Origin: Variovorax paradoxus
GTDB lineage: Bacteria > Pseudomonadota > Gammaproteobacteria > Burkholderiales > Burkholderiaceae_C
DNA length: 64,000 nucleotides
Direction: 5' to 3'
NCBI RefSeq assembly: GCF_902712855.1
Contig: NZ_LR743507.1
Location: 3,892,001 to 3,956,000 of the forward strand
Shown piece by piece: positions 51,464 through 60,119 of the stretch (positions within the stretch are counted from its first letter, which is position 1; each line of letters opens with the position of its first letter). The notes below the pieces were generated by a model. That model worked only from the letters and a program-made list of their open reading frames with translations, searched no databases and was not told the origin of the DNA. The position numbers and the translations under genes are program-made.

Positions 51464-52624
51464 TCAGATCGCTCGGACAGTCCATTGGCCTGCTTGCTCG
51501 ACGAGCTCGCGGTCGCAACGGAATTCATCGATTTCGCTGCCATGGCCCGGCAGCACGCAGACTACCGTTTCACCGGCCTTGCGCAATCGGGCAATGGCCT
51601 GACGCAGGCCCGCCGCATCGCTCCAGGGCGCGCGGATGGCGGCACGCAGGGGGCGGGCCGGCAGCACGCCGACAAGTTCGCGCACGTCGAGGCTGAAGCC
51701 GACGGCCGGACGGTTGCGGCCGAACACGGCGCCCACCTCGTCGTAGCGGCCGCCCCGCACCAGCGAATCGGTCGCACCGGGCGCGTAGATGCCGAAGCGC
51801 ATGCCGCTGTAGTAGGCGTAGCCGCGCAGGTCGGCCAGATCGAAGCTGATCTGGCGACCTGGTACGCCCTGCAGCCCGGCGGCCAGAAGCTTCAGGTCGG
51901 TCAGCGCCGCGGCCACGGCGGGCGTGCCCTTGAGTGCCTTGGCAGCCTCGTCGAGCACCGAAGCGTCGCCGTACAAACCGACCAGCGCGCGCAACCCGTC
52001 ACGGGAAGCCGCAGGGAAGTCCTTGGTGAGCGCATCGAGCTCGCTCGCGTCCTTGGCGGCCAGCGCGGCATGCACCCGGGCCAGCCCGGCGGCGTCGACG
52101 GACACGTCGGCGAACAGGGCACGAACGATGCGGGCATCGGCCAGGTCGACGATCACACCTTCTTCCAGGCCGGCGGCCTGGAGGCAATCGAGTGCCAGCA
52201 GCAATGTTTCGGTGTCGGCCTCGAGGCCGGCGTGGCCGTAGATCTCTGCGCCGAACTGCAATGGCTCACGCGTGGCGTGGGGCCGATCGGGCCGGGTATG
52301 GAGCACAGGGCCGCAATAGCACAGGCGGGCCACGCCGTCTCGGTTGAGCAGGTGGGCGTCGATGCGTGCCACCTGGGGGGTGGTGTCGGCGCGAAGCCCC
52401 ATGCTGCGGCCGGACAGCTGGTCGACGAGCTTGAAGGTTTGGAGGTCGAGCGCCTCGCCGGTGCCCGAAAGCAACGACTCAAGATGCTCGAGCAGCGGCG
52501 GCATCACCAGCTCGTAGCCGTAGCCACGGGCGGTATCGAGCAGCTGGCGTCGAAGTTCTTCGATGTGGCGCGCCTCGGAGGGCAGCACATCGGCAATGTG
52601 ATCCGGGAGGACCCAGGCGGACAT
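51464..52624 (-). CDS. hisZ: ATP phosphoribosyltransferase regulatory subunit
   Basis: The 386-residue protein is a class II histidyl-tRNA-synthetase paralogue: WVLPDHIADVLPSEARHIEE, LRADTTPQVARIDAHLLNRD and YYSGMRFGIYAPGATDSLVR. It lacks the C-terminal anticodon-binding domain of HisS (which is also in this window) and partners the short HisG in histidine biosynthesis. Between DUF2065 and purA, as in related species. Confidence 0.95.
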   Translation of the reverse strand: MSAWVLPDHIADVLPSEARHIEELRRQLLDTARGYGYELVMPPLLEHLESLLSGTGEALDLQTFKLVDQLSGRSMGLRADTTPQVARIDAHLLNRDGVARLCYCGPVLHTRPDRPHATREPLQFGAEIYGHAGLEADTETLLLALDCLQAAGLEEGVIVDLADARIVRALFADVSVDAAGLARVHAALAAKDASELDALTKDFPAASRDGLRALVGLYGDASVLDEAAKALKGTPAVAAALTDLKLLAAGLQGVPGRQISFDLADLRGYAYYSGMRFGIYAPGATDSLVRGGRYDEVGAVFGRNRPAVGFSLDVRELVGVLPARPLRAAIRAPWSDAAGLRQAIARLRKAGETVVCVLPGHGSEIDEFRCDRELVEQAGQWTVRAI

Positions 52625-52667
52625 GGGGATCGGGGGCGTGGTTAAACCGGGATTCTACCGGGACCCG

Positions 52668-52856
52668 CTACCCCAGGACCCAAAGGAGTACCAAACCCAG
52701 CAGGATGCTGCAAAGTCCGAAAAAGCGAAGCTGGCCGTCGCGCAGCTGCATGAGCTGCCCGAAGCCGCGCCGCCACCCTCCGGGAGAGACGAAAGGCAGG
52801 ATGCCTTCGATGACCAGGACGAGCGCGAGCGCGCTCCAGAAGGTGTCTGCGCTCAC
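52668..52856 (-). CDS. DUF2065 family small membrane protein
   Basis: The 62-residue protein has two hydrophobic helices (about 5-25 with LALVLVIEGILPFVSP and 45-61) and the family pattern PGGWRRGFGQLMQL, RFFGLCSILLGL. DUF2065 (YjeT-like) genes commonly follow hflC. Function is unknown, possibly an accessory of the HflKC complex. It is encoded 17 bp after hflC on the same strand. Confidence 0.9.
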   Translation of the reverse strand: MSADTFWSALALVLVIEGILPFVSPGGWRRGFGQLMQLRDGQLRFFGLCSILLGLVLLWVLG

Positions 52857-52872
52857 GGCTCCGGGCGAGGAA

Positions 52873-53772
52873 TCAGCGGCGAGGCGCGCTGCCGGCGGAT
52901 CCGGAACCCTGCATGGCGCGGAAGAAGTCCGACGATGGGTCGAGCACCATCACGTCGCTCTTTTTGTTGAAGCTCTGCTTGTAGGCCTCAAGGCTCCGAT
53001 AGAACTGCGCGAACTGCGGGTCGCGGCCGAACGATTCGGCATACGCGGCGGCAGCCTGCGCATCGCCCTCGCCCTTGATCTTCTGTGCGTCGCGATACGC
53101 ATTCGCCACGATTACCTCGCGCTGGCGGTCGGCGTCGGCGCGGATCTTCTCGCCTTCGGCGGTACCGGTCGAACGCAGCTCGTTGGCCACGCGCTTGCGC
53201 TCGGCCTCCATGCGGCGGTATACGGACTCGGTGATCGCTTCGACGTAGTCGACGCGGGTGATGCGGACGTCGACGACGTCCACGCCCCAGGGCTTGGCGC
53301 CCTTCACGACCGACAGCACCTCGCGTTGCACGTCGGCCATCAGGGCCTCGCGGCGCACCGAGATCAGGTCGCGCACGGTGCGCTTGTTGATGTTTTCCTG
53401 AAACGCATTGCGCACCACGCGATTGAGTTGCATCGCACCCGCGTTCTCGTCGAGACCGACGTTGCGGATGTAGGCCTGCGGATCGCTGATGCGCCAACGC
53501 ACATACCAGTCGATCACCACGCGCTGCTTTTCGGCAGTAAGCATGGGCTCGGTGTCGACGCTCGAGAGCGTCAGCAGGCGCTTGTCGATGTACGACACGT
53601 TCTGGAACGGCGGCGGCAGCTTGAAGTTCAGGCCGGGCTCGGTGATGACCTGCTTGATCTGGCCGAGGGCATAGACCACGCCGAACTGGCGCTGGTCCAC
53701 CACGAAGAGGGTCGAGCTCAGGAGCACCAGCAGGACGAGGATCGACGAGGCGATGAATCCGATTCTGTTCAT
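52873..53772 (-). CDS. hflC: HflC, FtsH protease modulator
   Basis: The 299-residue protein is an SPFH-domain protein with an N-terminal membrane helix (FIASSILVLLVLLSSTLF, residues 6-23), followed by DQRQFGVVYALGQIKQVI and a helical periplasmic domain (VDVVDVRITRVDY, VYRRMEAERKRVANELRSTG). It forms a ring complex with HflK around FtsH in the inner membrane. The gene is 20 bp after hflK on the same strand. Confidence 0.96.
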   Translation of the reverse strand: MNRIGFIASSILVLLVLLSSTLFVVDQRQFGVVYALGQIKQVITEPGLNFKLPPPFQNVSYIDKRLLTLSSVDTEPMLTAEKQRVVIDWYVRWRISDPQAYIRNVGLDENAGAMQLNRVVRNAFQENINKRTVRDLISVRREALMADVQREVLSVVKGAKPWGVDVVDVRITRVDYVEAITESVYRRMEAERKRVANELRSTGTAEGEKIRADADRQREVIVANAYRDAQKIKGEGDAQAAAAYAESFGRDPQFAQFYRSLEAYKQSFNKKSDVMVLDPSSDFFRAMQGSGSAGSAPRR

Positions 53773-53792
53773 GTTCTTCTAGGCCTTTTTCA

Positions 53793-55184
53793 TCAACGCA
53801 CGTCGCGGTCGCGCGAACGGCCGTCGCGTGCGCGCACGTCGCCGGTCGTGGGCGCCACCGGGATCACCGACGATTGGGCCGGTGCCGTGCCGGCAACGCT
53901 CGGGCTTGCGGCGTCGACCGGCGTGGCAGCGTTGTTGCCGGTCTGCTGGATCAGCTTGTCGAGCGGCAGGTACAGCAGGTTGGAACCCTGCTTGCTGTCG
54001 ACCAGCACCTTGGTGGTGCTGGCGTAGATCTGTTGCATGGCGTCCGTGTACATGCGATCGCGGGTGACCTGCGGCGCCTTCTGGTACTCGGCAAGCACCG
54101 ATGCAAAGCGGCCGGCATCGCCCTGTGCCTGGGCGACGATGCGTGCCTTGTAGGCTTCGGACTCTTCCTTCAGTCGCGATGCGGTACCGGTCGCGAGCGG
54201 CACCACGTTGTTGGCATAAGCCTGCGCATCGTTCTTCGTGCGTTCGCGCTCCTGGCCGGCCTTGAGCACGTCGTCGAATGCAGCCTGCACCTGCTCGGGC
54301 GGACGCACGCCGCCTTGCTGCAGGTTGATGCCCACGACTTCCACGCCGATCTTGTAGCGGTCGAGGATGGTCTGCATCAGCGTGCGCACGCGCGGAGCGA
54401 TCTGGTCGCGCTCTTCAGCGAGCGCGGCATCCATCTTCATCTTGCCCACGACCTCACGCACGGAGGTCTCGGCCACCTGAACCACTGTTTCGGCAGGCGA
54501 CTTGCTCTCGTAGAGCCAGGCACGTGCATCGCTCAGGCGGTATTGCACGGCGAACTTGATTTCGACAATGTTCTCGTCCTCGGTCAGCATCGCCGACTCG
54601 CGCAGGCCGGTGGACCGCACGATGGCATCGCGGCCCACGTCGGTGGAACGGATCTGCGTGACCACGACCACTTCGTGGCGCTGGATCGGATACGGCAGGC
54701 GCCAGTTGAAGCCCGCGCCCACGGTGGTCTTGTAGCGGCCGAACTGGGTGACCACGGCCTGCTGGCCTTCGTTCACGATGAAGAAGCCGGTGCCGAGCCA
54801 GATCAGGATCGCCACGGCAGCAACGAGGCCGAGGCCGAATCCTGCGTTTTTAATGTCGGGCTTGTAGCCGTTGCCGCCACTTCCACCGGTGGGCCGGTTG
54901 CCACCGCCCTTGCCGCCGAAGAAGCCACCGAGCTTGCGATTGAGGTCGCGCCAGAGCTCGTCGAGGTCGGGCGGCCCCTGGTTGGGGCCTTGTCCTCGAG
55001 GACGGTTGTCGTTGTTGTTGCTGCCCTGGGGCGGGGGTGTCGGTGCGCCTGGAGGATTGGCATCGGGAGGCCGGTTGCCGGCCGGGCGGTCGCCGTTGGA
55101 GGACGGCTCGTCGCCGCGCCCCCACCGGCCATCGTTCAGGTTGAACATGCCCAGAAACCCTCTCCGCGCTGGCTTTGAATTCAT
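53793..55184 (-). CDS. hflK: HflK, FtsH protease modulator
   Basis: The 463-residue protein has a Gly/Pro/Asn-rich N-terminus (residues 1-105), a membrane helix at about 115-135, and an SPFH domain (VNEGQQAVVTQFGRYKTTVG onward) with the coiled-coil Ala/Glu-rich C-terminal region. It partners HflC to cage FtsH. The ATG at 55184 overlaps the hflX stop (ATGA at 55181-55184), showing translational coupling, so it is preferred over the later MFNLNDGRW at 55148. Confidence 0.95.
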   Translation of the reverse strand: MNSKPARRGFLGMFNLNDGRWGRGDEPSSNGDRPAGNRPPDANPPGAPTPPPQGSNNNDNRPRGQGPNQGPPDLDELWRDLNRKLGGFFGGKGGGNRPTGGSGGNGYKPDIKNAGFGLGLVAAVAILIWLGTGFFIVNEGQQAVVTQFGRYKTTVGAGFNWRLPYPIQRHEVVVVTQIRSTDVGRDAIVRSTGLRESAMLTEDENIVEIKFAVQYRLSDARAWLYESKSPAETVVQVAETSVREVVGKMKMDAALAEERDQIAPRVRTLMQTILDRYKIGVEVVGINLQQGGVRPPEQVQAAFDDVLKAGQERERTKNDAQAYANNVVPLATGTASRLKEESEAYKARIVAQAQGDAGRFASVLAEYQKAPQVTRDRMYTDAMQQIYASTTKVLVDSKQGSNLLYLPLDKLIQQTGNNAATPVDAASPSVAGTAPAQSSVIPVAPTTGDVRARDGRSRDRDVR

Positions 55185-56392
55185 TCGCTTCGTTCTCTTG
55201 TCAGTGGCGGGATTGTGCCCAATCCGTCGGCGGCTTCGTGCAATTCAGCGTTTGCCTCAGGGGTCATCGTATCGGCTACGGAGCCCGACTGCCGGGCGAG
55301 CTCGGCGCGCAGCATCGGGACCCCTTCGCCACTTCGGGCACTGAGGAAGATGCGGGGCACCTGCACACCGTCGATTTCCATCTCGTCCTGCAGATGCAGC
55401 GGGCGCTGCGTGCTTTCAAGGGCGTCGAGCTTGTTGAACACCAGCAACTGGGGCACGGTGTCCGCGCCGATGTCGCGCAGCACCGCCTGCACCTCGGCCA
55501 TCTGCTCGGGGTAATGAGGGTTGGATGCATCGATCACATGCAGCAGCAGGTCGGCATCCACCGCCTCCTGCAGCGTGGCCTTGAAGGCGTCGACCAGCCC
55601 GTGAGGCAGGTCGCGGATGAAGCCGACAGTGTCCGAGATCGAAACCTGCCGGCGCGCATCTCCCAGATAGAGGTTGCGCGTGGTGGTATCGAGCGTTGCG
55701 AACAACTGGTCGGCCGCATAGGCGCGCGCCTTGACCAGTGCGTTGAACAGCGACGACTTGCCAGCGTTGGTGTAGCCCACCAGCGAGATATTGAAGGTTT
55801 CGCGGCGTTCGCGCTGGCGGCGCTGCGTGCCCCGCTGCTTTTGCACCTTGGCGAGGCGGTCGCGCGTGCGCTTGATCGACTCGTTGATCATGCGGCGGTC
55901 GAGTTCGATCTGCTTTTCGCCCGGGCCGCCGCGCACACCCGCACCACCGGTCTGGCGCTCCAGGTGAGACCAGCGACGGACCAGCCGTGTGCTGAGGTAT
56001 TGCAGGCGAGCGAGCTCCACCTGCAGCTTGCCCTCGTGCGAGCGCGCGCGCTGGGCGAAGATTTCGAGAATGAGGAAAGTGCGGTCGTAGACTGCAACGT
56101 CGAGCTGGCGTTCGAGGTTACGCTGCTGCGCGGGGCTCAGGGCCTGGTCGAAGATGACTTCACTCGCCCTGTGCAGGGCAGCCAGCTCCTTGATTTCGTC
56201 GGCCTTGCCACTGCCAACGAACAATGCCGCATCGGGCGCCTTGCGCTTGCACGCAAGGCGCGCCACGGGCGTCAGTCCTGCAGTCTGCGCGAGCAGGCCG
56301 AGTTCCTCGAGTTCGCTGTCGAAATGGGGCAGCCCGAAATCCACGCCGACGAGAACGGCGGCGCCTTCCTGGCGGGGGATCGATTCAGACAA
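55181..56392 (-). CDS. hflX: GTPase HflX
   Basis: The 403-residue GTPase has an N-terminal HflX domain with Gly-rich GGAGVRGGPGEKQIELDRR, and G motifs GYTNAGKS (206-213), TVGFIRDLP (DTVG) and NKLD. It splits stalled or heat-damaged ribosomes and is linked to ribosome rescue. Its 3' end is coupled to hflK, and a strong terminator lies between it and hfq. Confidence 0.96.
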   Translation of the reverse strand: MSESIPRQEGAAVLVGVDFGLPHFDSELEELGLLAQTAGLTPVARLACKRKAPDAALFVGSGKADEIKELAALHRASEVIFDQALSPAQQRNLERQLDVAVYDRTFLILEIFAQRARSHEGKLQVELARLQYLSTRLVRRWSHLERQTGGAGVRGGPGEKQIELDRRMINESIKRTRDRLAKVQKQRGTQRRQRERRETFNISLVGYTNAGKSSLFNALVKARAYAADQLFATLDTTTRNLYLGDARRQVSISDTVGFIRDLPHGLVDAFKATLQEAVDADLLLHVIDASNPHYPEQMAEVQAVLRDIGADTVPQLLVFNKLDALESTQRPLHLQDEMEIDGVQVPRIFLSARSGEGVPMLRAELARQSGSVADTMTPEANAELHEAADGLGTIPPLTRERSE

Positions 56393-56413
56393 GCGGGACC
56401 AAAAAAGGGAAAA

Positions 56414-56441
56414 AGCGCGGCAACCGAAAGGCCGCCGCGCT
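56414..56441 (-). terminator. rho-independent terminator after hfq
   Basis: AGCGCGGC and GCCGCGCT form an 8-bp GC stem around a 12-nt loop, followed on the minus strand by TTTTTCCC and another T-run. It lies 9 bp after the hfq stop and 22 bp before the hflX start, so hflX is likely expressed partly by read-through or from its own promoter. Confidence 0.85.
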
Positions 56442-56449
56442 CCGCGCGT

Positions 56450-56695
56450 TCAGGCAGCGGTGTCTTCGTTCTCGGTAGCCGAGAAGTTGACGGCGCGACC
56501 CGGCACGATGGTGGAAATGGCGTGCTTGTAGACCATCTGCGTCACGGTGTTGCGAAGCAACACGACGTATTGGTCGAAGGACTCGATCTGACCTTGCAGC
56601 TTGATACCGTTCACCAAGTAAATGGAGACCGGAACATGCTCGCGACGCAAGGTGTTCAGAAACGGGTCTTGTAGAAGTTGCCCTTTATTGCTCAC
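56450..56695 (-). CDS. hfq: RNA chaperone Hfq
   Basis: The 81-residue Sm-like protein forms a hexamer that pairs sRNAs with mRNAs. It begins MSNKGQLLQDPFLNTLRREH and has Sm1 VPVSIYLVNGIKLQGQIESFDQYVVLL and Sm2 YKHAISTIVPGR, followed by an acidic short tail. The start is the GTG at 56695 with GGAG six bases before it; the frame could also begin at a TTG at 56713 but that would add residues not seen in relatives. Confidence 0.96.
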   Translation of the reverse strand: MSNKGQLLQDPFLNTLRREHVPVSIYLVNGIKLQGQIESFDQYVVLLRNTVTQMVYKHAISTIVPGRAVNFSATENEDTAA

Positions 56696-56860
56696 GATAT
56701 TCTCCGTGTTCAAGAGTAGTTGTTGGAGGAGATGACCTTAACACAGGGTTTCCGCGCCGCAGCAATCGAGTCCAAAAGCCTTCGAAAAATAACGTCTCTC
56801 AAAAGCTGGAACTTCCACCCCCGACGGAACTCATCGGCAGCCATCCGCTGCCAAGCGAGT

Positions 56861-58207
56861 TCAGTCGTCCTTGTCCGCAAACGGATTGTGGGAACTCTTG
56901 AACTCGATGCGCAAGGGGGTACCCACAAGGTCGAACTCCTTGCGGAAGCGCCCCTCGAGGAACCGCTTGTAAGCGTCGGTCACATGCTCGAGCGAATTGC
57001 CGTGGATCACGATCACCGGCGGGTTCATGCCCCCCTGGTGCGCGTAACGCAGCTTGGGACGGTACATGCCGCCGCGCTTTGGCGCCTGGAACTGCACCGC
57101 TTCCAGCAGCAACCGCGTGAGCACCGGCGTCGACATCTTGCGCGTGGCCGACTTGTGAGCCTGCGCAATCGCCTGCCAAACGGGTCCCAGGCCCTGGCGC
57201 TTGATGGCAGAGATGAAATGCAGCGCCGCGAATTTCAGGAACGGCAGTCTCGTCTCGATCTGCCGCTGGATCTGTTCGCGCTGATAGCTGTCGACGGCGT
57301 CCCACTTGTTGATGGCGATCACCACGGCGCGGCCACTCTCGAGGATGTAGCCTGCGATGTGCGCATCCTGGTCCGTCACGCCCTGCGTGGCATCGATCAG
57401 CAGCAGCACGACGTTGGCCGACTCGATGGCCTGCAGCGTCTTGACCACCGAGAACTTCTCGATCGCCTCGAACACCTTGCCCTTGCGGCGCAGGCCGGCC
57501 GTGTCGATCAGCTCGAAGCGCTGGCCATTGCGCTCGAAGGGCACGGAGATGGCATCGCGCGTGGTGCCGGGCATGTCGAAGGCCACGAGCCGCTCCTCGC
57601 CCAGCCACGTGTTGATCAGCGTCGATTTGCCCACGTTCGGGCGCCCGGCCACGGCCAGCTTGATCGGCTTGTTGACGTCGTCTTCGTCGGCGTCGTCTTC
57701 CGGTTCTTCGGGAAGATTGAGCGTCGACAGCGCCAGTTCGACGAGGCCACGCATGCCCTGTCCGTGCGCCGCGGACACGCCGTGCACCTCGCCGAAGCCG
57801 AGCTCGTAGAAGTCCACGAGCTTGGTCCCGTCGTGCATGCCTTCGGCCTTGTTGGCCACCAGCACGCACGGCTTGCCAAGACGACGCAGCTCGTTGGCGA
57901 TGTCATGGTCCTGCGCCGACAAGCCTTCGCGCGCGTCGACAACGAAGATCACGACGTCGGCCTCGGCCACGGCCTGGCGGGTCTGCTTCGCCATCTCCTT
58001 GTAGATCCCGCTACCCGCGTCGGGCTCGAAACCGCCGGTGTCGATGACGATGAATTCGTGCTTGCCCAGGCGGCCATTGCCGTAATGGCGATCGCGGGTG
58101 AGTCCGGCGAAGTCCGCGACGATGGCGTCGCGCGTCTGGGTCAGGCGGTTGAAGAGGGTCGACTTGCCGACGTTGGGCCGCCCGACCAGGGCCACGACCG
58201 GCTTCAT
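56861..58207 (-). CDS. der: GTPase Der (EngA)
   Basis: The 448-residue ribosome-assembly GTPase has two G domains: GRPNVGKS at 9-16 and 188-195, each with DxxG and NKxD motifs, and a C-terminal KH-like domain (RYAHQGGMNPPVIVIHGNS). A short acidic insert (EEPEDDADEDDVN, about 167-179) separates the G domains, as in relatives. Essential for 50S maturation. GAAAGG lies before the ATG. Confidence 0.97.
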   Translation of the reverse strand: MKPVVALVGRPNVGKSTLFNRLTQTRDAIVADFAGLTRDRHYGNGRLGKHEFIVIDTGGFEPDAGSGIYKEMAKQTRQAVAEADVVIFVVDAREGLSAQDHDIANELRRLGKPCVLVANKAEGMHDGTKLVDFYELGFGEVHGVSAAHGQGMRGLVELALSTLNLPEEPEDDADEDDVNKPIKLAVAGRPNVGKSTLINTWLGEERLVAFDMPGTTRDAISVPFERNGQRFELIDTAGLRRKGKVFEAIEKFSVVKTLQAIESANVVLLLIDATQGVTDQDAHIAGYILESGRAVVIAINKWDAVDSYQREQIQRQIETRLPFLKFAALHFISAIKRQGLGPVWQAIAQAHKSATRKMSTPVLTRLLLEAVQFQAPKRGGMYRPKLRYAHQGGMNPPVIVIHGNSLEHVTDAYKRFLEGRFRKEFDLVGTPLRIEFKSSHNPFADKDD

Positions 58208-58270
58208 CGCCGGCCTTTCGAGGGCACGGTTTTCATGGTCGGGCCTTGCAGGATGTGAAAAAGAAAAGAG

Positions 58271-59413
58271 TTATTCAGGGCGATAGCCAAACACGCCACC
58301 CTTGGCCGTCACGACAACGACCGTGTTGCCGGCCAGCACTGGCGCGACGGTGATGGCCGAGCCATCGGGTGCGACACGATTGAGCAGCGCACCGTCCTCG
58401 CGCGACACGAAGTGCAGCGTGCCGGTGTCTTCGCCGATGATCAGCGAGCGGCCCACCACCAAAGGTGCGGTCAGGTTGCGATTCTTGAAGCGGGTCATCT
58501 GCCAGGCGCGTTCGCCGTCGGCGCGACGCCAGGCCACGACGCTGCCGTCGGACTCGGAACCATAGATGAAGCGTTCGTCGCCGGTGATGCCGTCCGCGCC
58601 CGAAGCCGGCTTGCTCCAGACGAGCGAGCCGCGCACGGTTTCGACGCAGCCCACGCTGGCGTAATAGGCCCGCGCGCAGATCGTGTCGCCGAAGCGGCTC
58701 ACGCTGCCGGTCAGGTCGACCAGGCGTTCCACGTCGTTGGTGCCGCGCGGCGCTGCGATGGGCGATTCCCAACGCGAAGTGCCATTGCCTGGATTGATGC
58801 CGACCAGCCGGCCGCCGATGCCGGTCACCAGCGTATCGCCCACGGCAAGCAGCACACCCGACTTGCGCAGCACGAGGTTTTCACCGGTGCGCTGTTGGAG
58901 CCAGAGGCGGCGGCCGCTCTGGCCGTCCCAGGCGCTCAGGCTGCGGTCGGCGGTCTGCACGAACACGCGGCGGCCCGCCACCAAGGGTGCCGTGAAGGCC
59001 TGCGCAGAGAGCTTCTGCTTCCAAAGGACCTTGCCGTTCTCGATTGCAACCAGCTCGTTGTTGGTGGTGACGACTGCGGCCATGGTGCCGTCGCTGCCCA
59101 CGCCCGCGGCGAGCGGAGCGCCAGCGCTGGCACGCCAGGTCTCGCGGCCCGCACGCGCATCGATGGCGACCACCGTGCCGTCGCTGCCGGCAACGGTGAC
59201 GGTGTCGCCGCTGACGTCGGTGGTGAGTGGGAACTTGACCTCGGGAATGCGAACGGTCCAGGCTTGGCGCACGCCCAGCAGCGCCGGGTTGGCCGGCAGT
59301 TCGGCCGGCTTCGGCTTGCTGGTGCCCGAGCAGGCGGCGAGGAACGCCACCAAAACAAGAGCTGTTCCCGCACGCAGGGCGGTCGATTCAGGCATGAAAC
59401 GCTTGAAATTCAT
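58271..59413 (-). CDS. bamB: outer membrane assembly lipoprotein BamB
   Basis: The 380-residue lipoprotein has the lipobox LAAC (Cys28) and an eight-bladed PQQ-like propeller with the repeated motif LVxxGxxVxVxTxDG/RRLWxxQ (examples SDGTVVAIDARAGRETWR and QSGRRLWLQQR). It is the BamA-associated subunit of the outer membrane protein insertase. In the conserved order yfgM-bamB-der. Confidence 0.95.
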   Translation of the reverse strand: MNFKRFMPESTALRAGTALVLVAFLAACSGTSKPKPAELPANPALLGVRQAWTVRIPEVKFPLTTDVSGDTVTVAGSDGTVVAIDARAGRETWRASAGAPLAAGVGSDGTMAAVVTTNNELVAIENGKVLWKQKLSAQAFTAPLVAGRRVFVQTADRSLSAWDGQSGRRLWLQQRTGENLVLRKSGVLLAVGDTLVTGIGGRLVGINPGNGTSRWESPIAAPRGTNDVERLVDLTGSVSRFGDTICARAYYASVGCVETVRGSLVWSKPASGADGITGDERFIYGSESDGSVVAWRRADGERAWQMTRFKNRNLTAPLVVGRSLIIGEDTGTLHFVSREDGALLNRVAPDGSAITVAPVLAGNTVVVVTAKGGVFGYRPE

Positions 59414-59420
59414 GATGCGG

Positions 59421-60113
59421 TCAGGGAGTTTTGGGGGCTGCAGGTGTGACGGTGACGACGGGGGCCAGGCTCTTGGGGTCGACGCCCACGGCGTTGAGCT
59501 TGATCTCGATCAGGCGACGGTAGTCGGACGTGGCACCGAGGCCGGTCCATGCCTTGCGGTACTCGGTCTGCGCTTCGGCGCGCTTGCCCTGGGCCAGGTA
59601 GATGTCGCCCTTGCGGTCGGCCACCAGCGGTTCGAATTCCTTGGGCACGCTGCCGTCGAGCTGCTTGAGCGCATCGTCGTACGACTTGCTCTCGAGAAGC
59701 TCGCCCGCCAGACGCAGCTTGGCGATAGCCTGGTAGCCGGGGTCGATGGCGCTTTGCGCCACCCAGGTCAGCGCGGCGCGCGAACCTTCGGCATTGCCCT
59801 TGTCATACAGCGTCTTGGCGACCAGCAGCCCAGCCTGTTGCGCGTAGGCCGTGCCGGCGAACCGCTCCTTCATGTCGCCCAGCACGCGCTGGATGCGTTC
59901 GACGTCGCCGGACTGCGTGCTGCGTTCGACCTCGTCGTAGAGAGCTGCCGCCTGGACTGCCTTGCTGCGCTGGTAATACTGCCAGCCATTCCAGGCCACG
60001 AAGGCGCCGGCGACGAGCAGCACGACCCAGGTGATCAGGGTGCCGTAGGTGTTCCAGAAATGCTTGAGCTGGTCGAGCTGTTCCTGTTCTTCGAGGTCGA
60101 GATGGGTTGCCAT
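59421..60113 (-). CDS. yfgM: YfgM, ancillary SecYEG translocon subunit
   Basis: The 230-residue protein has a membrane helix near the N-terminus (TLITWVVLLVAGAFVAWNGW, about 24-43) and a periplasmic TPR domain (AAALYDEVERSTQSGDVERI and KSYDDALKQLDGSVPKEFEP). In E. coli YfgM binds the SecYEG/PpiD chaperone complex. The order hisS-yfgM-bamB-der is a strong synteny marker. Confidence 0.92.
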   Translation of the reverse strand: MATHLDLEEQEQLDQLKHFWNTYGTLITWVVLLVAGAFVAWNGWQYYQRSKAVQAAALYDEVERSTQSGDVERIQRVLGDMKERFAGTAYAQQAGLLVAKTLYDKGNAEGSRAALTWVAQSAIDPGYQAIAKLRLAGELLESKSYDDALKQLDGSVPKEFEPLVADRKGDIYLAQGKRAEAQTEYRKAWTGLGATSDYRRLIEIKLNAVGVDPKSLAPVVTVTPAAPKTP

Positions 60114-60119
60114 GCGCTG

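Noticed and set aside
56450..56713. A longer Hfq starting at a TTG at 56713
   Set aside because: Relatives start with MSNKGQLLQDPF, and GGAG is correctly spaced from the GTG at 56695.
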